A stretch of 64,000 nucleotides of DNA from Nicotiana tabacum (Eukaryota; Streptophyta; Magnoliopsida; Solanales; Solanaceae): positions 192,913,276 to 192,977,275 of the forward strand of contig NC_134087.1 in the NCBI RefSeq assembly GCF_000715075.1, in the 5' to 3' direction. The notes beneath the pieces are model-generated. The model saw only the letters and a program-made list of their open reading frames with translations. It did not search any database and was not told where the DNA came from. Of this stretch, positions 56,250 to 64,000 are shown in pieces; positions within the stretch are counted from its first letter, which is position 1; each line of letters opens with the position of its first letter. Both the position numbers and the translations under genes were made by a program.

Positions 56250-57010
56250 TATACAACAAAATATGATTATAAAATAATATACATGTTAGACAAAGATGTA
56301 TCCAAAGAATCTAGGGGAGTGAGAGATTTTATTTCTCTTAATATGTATTGAATAAACCGTTTTGGCTCCATATTTTTTAGAATAAGGAAAGCAACTGCGA
56401 GGTCTTTTAGAAAGTTGTTGCAAGACTTTTTTGGAGTTGCTTGTAAGTTGACTACATGGGCTACTTGCAAGCTGCTGCAAGACTTTTTTGGAGTTGTGTG
56501 CAAGCTACTTGCATGAGCTACTTGCAATATGCCTACATGAACCACTTGGAATTAGTAAATTAATTGCAAGCTACTTCAGGATGTTGTAGGATTAAAATAG
56601 ACATCCACAATATAAGGTATTCATAATACTCCCCCTTGGATGTCCGTGTGCCTCGTTAAAGTTTACTTGGAAAAACCTTGTGGGAAAAAAATTCTAGTAG
56701 AGGAAAAAAGTACACATATCTAGTAATACGCATTATTAGCCGCCTCATTAAGAACCATACCAGGAAAATTCAGTGGGATAAAATTTTGGTTAAGAGAAAA
56801 AAAAAAGAGTACAAGACATATTTTATTCCTTCTAATTAAAGCATTACCAAAATCCTCGTATATGATACAACATATCTTGTATACCAACTTATCTAATATT
56901 GAGGGTTGGTCGTGCCTTTATGATCAGATTTGCCAAACTATCTTTTGTACAAACGAGTTGAACATCTATATTATATTTTTCTTTTTAAAATGAGGATCTT
57001 ATTAATTTTT
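56250..57010 (-). mobile_element. Ty1/copia 3' remnant: RNase H end, polypurine tract and LTR
   Basis: On the minus strand 57010-56890 reads a degraded copia RNase H tail (NIDVQLVCTKDSLANLIIKA, compare the family form INVQQIRSSDNLADLFTKAL). A 250-bp untranslated region, the tract CCAAGGGGGAG (56644-56634) and an LTR starting TATTATGAATACC follow. The LTR contains repeated AAGTCTTGCA / CAAGTAGC phrases and fades out near 56250. No left end could be fixed. Confidence 0.65.
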
Positions 57011-57197
57011 GATATTGCACAATTGGATTTTACAAAAACTTGTACCATTTATAGCCAACTATGCACATCTAGTTAGAATTATTCCAACTATTTACATTTT
57101 CTCAGAATAACCACATAGCATTTTCTCCATTCAACTTCTTCAAAAAATAAACATAGCAACTATATACAGTAAAAAGACATGGCAGTATGTCACTCAA

Positions 57198-60100
57198 TGT
57201 AACGACCCGGCAGGCAATTTTGAGCAATTGCACTTCACTCGGTAGTTTGGGGGCATGAGTAGATCCGTGTGATGTATTATGACTTATGTGGACCGTCGGT
57301 TTTGGTTTTCAGGTTACTCGGAATTGATTTAGAAGAATAAATTTCATGATTGAAGCTTTAAAGCTGGAAGAGTTGACCAAGTTTGAATTTTGTGAATTTA
57401 ACCCCGGAATGGAGTTTCGATGGTTCCTTTACATCCGGATGGTGATTTTGAACCTAGCCATATGCTCGAATTTTGCATTTGGATATTTCTAGAAGGATTC
57501 GGCACTAATTGGCGAAAGTTGGAAATTTGAAGGTTTGGAAAGTTCATAAGTTTGACCGAGAGTTGACTTTGATGATATTGGGTTCAAATTGTGGTTCTGG
57601 GAATAATAGCTTCGTTATGTCATCTGAGGCTTCTATGCAAAATTTGAGTTTATTTCGGTTTGATTTGATATGTTTAGGCGAGAGTTTTGGAAGTTAAAAG
57701 TTCAAGTTCATTTATGTTTGATTTGCGGTGTGATTCATCGTTTCGAAGATGTTATGCATTATTTGGGGCCTTGAATAAGTTTGTACTGTGTTATGGGACA
57801 TGTTGGTATATTTGGACGGGGTCCCGATGGCTCGTATAAGTTTCGGACAAGGTCTAGATTAGTTGTCGCATGTTGCAATTAGCTGAGCTAGGCTGCTGGT
57901 TCTGGCGTGACTGCACCGATGGAGCCATGGGCTCAGGAGCGGAGCCGCAAAAGCGGCAATGGCATCGCAAAAATAGAGACTGTGCTAGGGGAACGAGACT
58001 ATAAATGCGGAGTTTTCTTCGCATCTGCGAAGGCGCAAATGCAGTGCATGAGGGCGTAGAAGCGAGAGGCATTGCATGTGCGTGAAGTTTGTTCGCACTT
58101 GCATTTGCACATAAGCGGAGATTTTTTGTAGGTGTGATGGGTTGGTTTGCAGTGCTATTCCGTAGGAGCGAGATCTTTTTATGCACGAGCGAGTCCGCAG
58201 AAGCAGAAATTTGTTCGCAAATGCGATAACCGCTGGGCAGAACCTATAATTCAAGGTTTTTGGTTTCTTTCTTCATTTCCGGATTTTGGAGCTCGGTTTG
58301 GGCGACCTTTGAGAGGAATTTCACCACACGAATTGGGGAAAGTATTCTTAACTTGGTTTTGATTATATTTCATGAATCTATTCTTGTTTTTGGCTTTTGG
58401 CAGATGAATTCAAAAGAGAAATTGGGGGGTTTTGTCTAAAGTTTCATAAAGTGAATTTTTGAGTTTTGAACATCGATTCGGAGTTGGATTTGAGTGAAAC
58501 TAGTATGGTTGGACTCGTAATTGAATGGGTCCTCGGATTTTGTGAGTTTCATCAGGTTCCGAGGTCCGGGCTTGAATTTGACTTTTTGGTTGACTTCGAA
58601 ATTTTGATTAAAGAGTCGACCTTTATCATTTAAAATTATTTCCTTAGGTATTATTTGATGTATTTGAGTTGCTTTTGGCTAGTTTTGAGTCGTTCGAAGA
58701 TTTATGCGCGCGAAATGGAATTTCTAGAGTATTGGTTGGCTTGCTCGGTATTGAATTCGGCTTGTTTGAGGTAAGAATCCTATCTAAACTTAGTTGAGAC
58801 ACTAGTTGCCTGAATTATTGTGATAGCCAAGCGTTATGGGTGCGCATATGTGTGGGGTTTGAGCCTACGGGCGAGCACCGGGGTATTTATCCATGCTCGG
58901 GGCAGTGCTTAGGCTATTATACACCTAGAGTTGACTGTTAAGCGTTAAGCTATGATGTATTTCATATTTGTATCATTGTTGTGAACTATTTGATCCATGT
59001 TTGAGGTTACGAAGCGGCTAGATCGTTGAATAGAACTTGGTAATTGCTAGTTCTATGACAAATTGCCGATTTGAGTTACGATAGTTGCACATGCCTACAC
59101 TTTAGCATGTAATATACCAGTCTAGAAGCGTGAAATCTGATATTCTAACCATCATATACATATGTTCTTGTATACTTGCTTTCGTGCGATATGATTTGGA
59201 CCGTTGTGCTTGTGACCACGTTGGGCGGATTGATACTATAGCACGTGAGTTGTTTGTGCAACACGTGAGTTGTCCGTGCGAATTCAAACATTGATACTAT
59301 AGCACATGAGTTGTCTTTGCAACATGTGAGTTGTCCGTGCCGATCCTGACACTGATACTATAGCACGTGAGTTGTGTGAGTTATCCGTGCAATACGTGAG
59401 TTGTCAGTGCAAATCCAAATATTGTAGCACGTGAATTGTCTATGTAGCACGTGAGTTATCCGTTCAGATTCAGATATTGGTACTATAGCACGCGAGTTGT
59501 CCGTGCAGTTGATATTGATGTGAGATCTAGGAGAGTTGGTTACATTTCATGATTTTATACTTATTTATATCATTAAATTAGTGAACTCAATGGAAAAAAA
59601 TGAGAAATATTGTAAAACCTTTCAAAATGTAAAATAAGAATTGGAGGAGCAATTCGATATCGAAAATCTTTCTTCTTTACTTGAAAATCCCTTAACCGAT
59701 TACCTGATTTACTTGCATATCTCCCTTATATGCTGGATTGTTGACTGAGAAGAACACTTTAAGACCAAGAATTGTGAGCATCAAAATGGTTTTACTTGAG
59801 ATTGTTCCCGATTTGATCATATACATGTTCTATAGTTGTTGGAAATATTGAACTGCACAGGTGTTAGTGAGTATCATCTATAGTTCTTATTTCTTTTATC
59901 TCGCTGAGGTTAGTTAGGATTCTTATTGAGTACATATAGTCGATTGTACTCATACTATACTTCTGCACCTTGCGTGCAGATACTTGTGTTGATATTGTAC
60001 GGTGAAGGCTGATATTGAAGATATACCTGCATTCCAGTTATGGCTATCACTTGTTCTTGGTAGCATTAGATTCAGATTCTGTTCATTTGATTTCAAACAG

Positions 60101-60316
60101 ATTTTATAATTATTTTAATTCAGTTTTGTAAAAATATAAGTCTTAGTGGCTCATGACTTGTACTATTAGTCCTTGGGAATTCTTTGTATAAAAGTTCAAT
60201 TTTATTATCATTATTGCCCTCAGTAAATCTCTTTTGAATTGGATTATTGTTAAATTGGCTTACCTAGCGGGTGAGATTAGGTGTCATCACGACTAATTGG
60301 ATTTTGGATAGTGACA
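57198..60316 (+). repeat. LTR of a Tekay-type chromovirus relative
   Basis: It begins TGTAACGACCCGGCAGGC, the familiar start of Solanaceae Tekay/Del-type LTRs, and ends GGATAGTGACA at 60316, three bases before a primer-binding site. It is 3.1 kb. It contains a CpG-rich stretch (57900-58230) and an array of CACGTG-bearing repeats (59241-59508). The open frames inside (57509-57697, 57854-58186, 58147-58362) have no family resemblance and are not called. Confidence 0.75.
59241..59508 (+). repeat. Array of CACGTGAGTTGTCCGTGC repeats in the Tekay-type LTR
   Basis: About nine degenerate units, arranged in pairs separated by the spacer ATACTATAG, carry G-box-like CACGTG. Five units are exact and others are CACATG, CATGTG, TACGTG or CACGCG. 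GAGTTGTCCGTGC follows in most. Confidence 0.8.
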
Positions 60317-60319
60317 AGT

Positions 60320-60337
60320 TGGTATCGGAGCTCTAGG
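60320..60337 (+). promoter_or_regulatory. Primer-binding site, tRNA-Met type
   Basis: TGGTATCGGAGCTCTAGG lies three bases after the LTR end. TGGTATCAGAGC is the usual site complementary to initiator tRNA-Met, so there is one substitution in the core. Confidence 0.8.
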
Positions 60338-62371
60338 TTCATAGGTTCTATGAGTTATGAGCAAGTGTCTAGTAGAGTCTTGTGGATCGGTGTGACAACG
60401 TCCATACCTATCTTCAAGAAGCTACAGGGTATTCAGAATAAATTTTCCATCTTTCTTTTCTTATCGTGCAACATTGATTCAGCTTTAAACGTAACTCCTT
60501 GAACTCCTTCCACGTGTCGGTATGTGAATGTGAGCGCTCAGTATCAGTTGTACATTGACGGCTTGTGTAATTCCATAGATGAGGTGCGAGTTGTATTTTC
60601 TGTATTTTGGTGATGGGGCAATTTAAAAGACTTAAGGCTAGTCTTGGACCGCAACTTAGACTTGGTAGTTTCAAGTTGTGTGAGCATGTGCTTTTGGATT
60701 TCTATATCCAGTAGTATCCCTATGAGTGGAATTTATGGCATGATGAATGGTTTGGTAGCTATAAGACGAGTATGATATGACTGTAGAATGTGTTCAGATG
60801 GATTAAATGTGATGAGAAGAGTGTGCTTGAGATGTAAAAAGGACTATTGGGTGCTTGATTTCTGTCTTGATGTGACGTATAGTCTCGAGTTATGAGTGTG
60901 TTACAAGATTTTTCATGTCGTTTAGTTATGGAACGAAGTAGATTTTCATGTCTTGTTGTGAGTTCGGACTCAGGAAGATTAAGTGATGGCATAGTAGTTG
61001 TGGTTGTGAAGGGTTATAAAGAGATGTCAGTTTGAAACTAAGCAGGTGGGTTATCACCCGCATGGTAATCTACGGATGTGTGACCCTTATGATATTATGT
61101 GGAAGATTTCTTTCTTATCAATAGTTTATGCTTGTGCGATTTGAGTTTGGATCGGTTGTAATAGTTGACCTGACCGTCAGGAGGATGAATGCGAGCTTAG
61201 CAAGTGATTTGAAGTATTATATGGTTTATATTACATGAGTTTATGCAGGATTGAGTTGAATCTCACCGCGATATTATGGCAGTAATAGAGTATGGGCATT
61301 GTGAGTTATCAAGTGTTTTGATCAATGACTTTGAGCCAAGTGGGGGAGTTTGCTATCGACGAGTTGATTACACAGTTATGTGTTGTATTGGTTTCGGTTT
61401 GAGGTATACTTGTGAATCAGTTATGACCTGCAGAGGTTGAGATCGAGAATGACTCGAGTAAGCAATTTTCTGGATGCGGGTTGTATTACACTTTATGGGT
61501 ACATGGAAATCATGGAATGATTTGATTTGTTATTCATGACGGATGTAGTGCGCATGGAGTAGGGATTTACTTGGTGTCGTTAAGGCGGGGTTACTTCTTT
61601 GGGTGTTTTCATGCTAATAGGGCACAATTCGTTCGACCCGTTTGAGGTGGTGCAATTGAGATTTGAGCAGAGTGGATAACTCTCGAGAAGGCTCTAATGG
61701 ATTCAAGATTTATGTGTAGCAATTGAGAATTCTTCGGATTTGATTTTTAATAAAATAATCCCGTTTCGATTGTCTCGAGACTCGCAGTATTTCTATATCA
61801 TTATGGATTCTACATGTCAGTATCAGGAAGGTAAAGTTAACGGCTTTAGATTCATGGAAGGTCTATTCAGAGTAGGTGTCTCGATTGTGGTACTTTTGGG
61901 GTGCTTAAGAAGGAATACACCGACTTATGGGCCTTAGGGCAGTATGGTTTTATGCTAGGGTCTTGTGTGGTGAGTTTTGGTTGAGGATCGTGGTATTATG
62001 GCGAGAAGAAGTATCAACTTGAAGGCAATTCAGAAGAAACTCAGAGAAGTAGGACAACTTGATAGTAGGTTGGATCAACACAATAATGGATATGATCGGT
62101 TCTTTGGGTATTTATGATGTGGTGAGTCTCTACAGGTGTTTTGTGGCAATGCTCTTAGATTTTTGGTGACCTGTGTGGCTTGGTTGAGTTAGAGAGATTT
62201 AGTTATGATAGTTTGGTTATGTGCAAATGGGTTTCAAAGAGTTTTTGATGGTTTCTATCATGATTTGAGATGGATATTTCCTACCGGCCTGAGGAACATG
62301 TTGTGTATTGTAATTTTCTCCTGGATGATATCAAATGGAGGGTTTCCGACGGACCGGGTATGTATTCTTCT
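60338..62371 (+). mobile_element. Non-coding interior of the Tekay-type element, cut by SIRE insertion
   Basis: Two kilobases after the primer site show no gag or pol motif in any frame. An autonomous Tekay element would carry gag here. The region is therefore either a LARD-like non-autonomous interior or a rearranged one. It stops abruptly at 62371, where the SIRE LTR begins. Confidence 0.55.
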
Positions 62372-63298
62372 TGTGATAGCTTATATGAGTCCACCAAACT
62401 ATAGAGCACCTAATCTTTTATGAGTTTCTACTGAGAATACTTATAAAGCAGTAAGTAAAAGAGAAAAGGAATTTTTACGTGGAAAAATCCCACACAAGGG
62501 GACAAAAACCACGACCTACATTTTTAAGCTTTCAACTTCACTAACTTGTAATCTCACTATTATAATACACTTTGTAATAACTCTATTACAAAGATTTCAA
62601 CTTAACTAACTTGTGATACTCTTACCACAAGCCACTTTGTGACTCTCTAGCTACAAAGGCTTTAAACTTATGACTAAACATAGTCACAACATAAACTCAG
62701 AAAGTTTACGAATTTTGGGTTTCCTAAAACATAGCTTCTAAGAAAGCAAGATAGAAGTTACAATGAAGAACAAATAATAAGATTACAACTCAACTACGGA
62801 TACACATAGACTCATTGTAAAACTGATCCTTTAGTGAAGTTGCCTTCTTGTTCTTGACACACCAGTGACTTCAATGCCGGATGAACACCTTAATGCTTGA
62901 GAGATTATCACTGAATGTACAAGTGAATATGTTGTTCCTTGTACCAGGTTGTTATACTACAAAAAACATCACAATGGTGATGTCAATTCTTGCTACACAC
63001 TTCTTCTCAATGAGAAGTGACTGATGCACTGTCGCGTGTACAATTGTGGATAGTCATTTTCTGCAGTTGTGTTCCAGTTGTATAGTTGACTTGTACTTCT
63101 GTCAGAGAACCCTAAGGGACCAGGTCCCTGTTGTGTTCTTCCTTGTGGTTGTTCACTCATTTGCTGGAGATCAAACTGGACATTGTTCATTTGAAATGTA
63201 TACCAGGTGGGTCAGATTCTCTATCTGGTTCTTGACAATAAGTTTGTTAGATCATCAAAACATAAGAAGCATAAGGCAAAGAGATTGAAAATCCATCG
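62372..63298 (-). repeat. 3' LTR of SIRE/Maximus-type Ty1/copia element
   Basis: It aligns with the solo LTR at 2184-2998 over its whole length. On the minus strand it follows the purine tract AAAAAGGGGGAAAT (63312-63299) and the phrase TTTGCCATCATC typical for SIRE-type elements. It starts CGATGGATTTTC (CG where TG is expected). The right neighbour is the element's interior, so it is the 3' LTR of a minus-strand copy. The possible target duplication on this side is CTTCT (62367-62371). Confidence 0.8.
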
Positions 63299-64000
63299 AT
63301 TTCCCCCTTTTTGATGATGGCAAACTTAGGCATTGATACTATTTGTTTAGAGCAGAAATAACTAGATAAGGTACCCGAAACTACACAAGTTCCCCCTGAC
63401 TTTTTGCTTTTGATTCCCCCTTAATCAGATCCCCTATATTTGCATCAAGTTTCTACACAAGTTCCCCCTGACTATTTGCATCAAGTTTCTACACAAGTTC
63501 CCCCTAACCATTTCCCCCTTTTGGTATCATTAAAAAGATACACAAGCAGGCAATCAGCATAAAGAAGTCTAACATAGCCAACTCATACCACATATGTGCA
63601 CACAATATGACAGAAAAGAGAAGACAGAGGAAAACAACTTTGTACAGCCACAAAGAGAGCTGTTGCATTTATATTAACAATGAACTGAGCAAAACAGGAG
63701 CAGTAATGGTGAAATACAACATGCCAGCAGAAAAAGAAACAAAAAGAAAACAACAAACACAAAACATTAGAGCAAAAGATAGCTGGTCACTGAGAGGATC
63801 CTAGGGGGCACTAGGAGAGGGAGGCTTGGAAGAGGAGGCAGCAATGGTTTTGAGAACCAGGTCCAGTCGGGCATTTGCAGACAGTTGTTCTTCAAGCAGT
63901 TTTGTGTGAAGCTTATAATTTTCCTTTGTCAGGCGGGCAACTTCTGCATTAACGGAATCAGATCCTTTAACTGCTTGACTAAGCTGAGTTTCCAATATGG
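63299..64000 (-). mobile_element. SIRE/Maximus-type internal 3' region, runs off the window
   Basis: Between the purine tract and 63800 is untranslated sequence with three repeats of the phrase ACACAAGTTCCCCCT (63390-63505). It carries no gene. The reading frame of the following coding part begins at the window edge. Confidence 0.6.
63801..64000 (-). CDS. Partial C-terminus of the SIRE-type extra ORF
   Basis: The minus-strand frame is open from the window edge to a stop at 63801. It gives a heptad-like coiled coil (VARLTKENYKLHTKLLEEQL) and a serine/proline tail (AASSSKPPSPSAP). This form of tail is typical of the extra, envelope-like or gag-like ORF of Solanaceae SIRE/Maximus elements. Function is not established. 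The start is outside the window. Confidence 0.55.
   Translation of the reverse strand, partial: ILETQLSQAVKGSDSVNAEVARLTKENYKLHTKLLEEQLSANARLDLVLKTIAASSSKPPSPSAP

Noticed and set aside
57854..58254. Cysteine-rich frames in the Tekay-type LTR
   Set aside because: They come from the CpG-rich LTR section on overlapping frames, with no homologous protein known to me.

Overview
This is plant nuclear DNA, almost certainly Solanaceae and plausibly Nicotiana or a close relative. The evidence is intron-containing plant genes (a GAMYB-like R2R3-MYB and RMI1), TS-type and Au-type SINEs, an RTE-type LINE sharing its tail with the TS SINEs, Athila, Tat, Tekay and SIRE LTR retrotransposons, and a possible endogenous pararetrovirus scrap. 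Names of families rest on recognition of protein and terminal sequences by eye; no database search was run.

Positions 1-36711 are one nested retrotransposon stack. The outermost element is a plus-strand Tat-type Ty3/gypsy element: the end of its integrase is at 1-145 and its 3' LTR at about 36088-36711. Between them it carries an antisense, multi-exon extra gene (aORF). That gene has been split by two insertions. The first is a Tat-type solo LTR (1519-6143), itself hit by a SIRE-type solo LTR (2184-2998). The second is a minus-strand Athila-type element (6283-33616, target duplication CCCAC). The Athila element was invaded by an 11.8-kb Tat-type element that carries gag but no pol (10593-22419), by a 111-bp mini solo LTR inside its gag (29816-29926), and by a hAT transposon in its 5' LTR (30685-32266). 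Target-site duplications define most junctions, so the order of events can be read.

Positions 36712-53440 are the gene-bearing part. Both host genes lie on the minus strand. The GAMYB-like MYB (43217-40495, four exons, 474 residues predicted) holds a degenerate miR159-type site. RMI1 (53397-45822, eight exons, 644 residues predicted) encodes the OB-fold partner of the BLM/RecQ-TOP3 dissolvasome. Around and inside them are SINEs, MITEs, a truncated LINE, a TTA/TTG microsatellite upstream of the MYB gene, and the putative capsid-like remnant.

Positions 53441-64000 return to repeats: a truncated TS SINE, an unidentified repeat block, a Copia 3' remnant, a Tekay-type LTR (57198-60316) with its primer-binding site and a non-coding interior, and a SIRE/Maximus-type 3' LTR and partial coding region running off the right edge.

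The most interesting signals are non-coding and lie in the gag-only element. One is a 60-70-nt motif present four times, with different stem sequences that mostly keep complementarity. The other is a 19-unit tandem array whose alternating units swap both sides of a stem while keeping a loop that contains CTGATGA.
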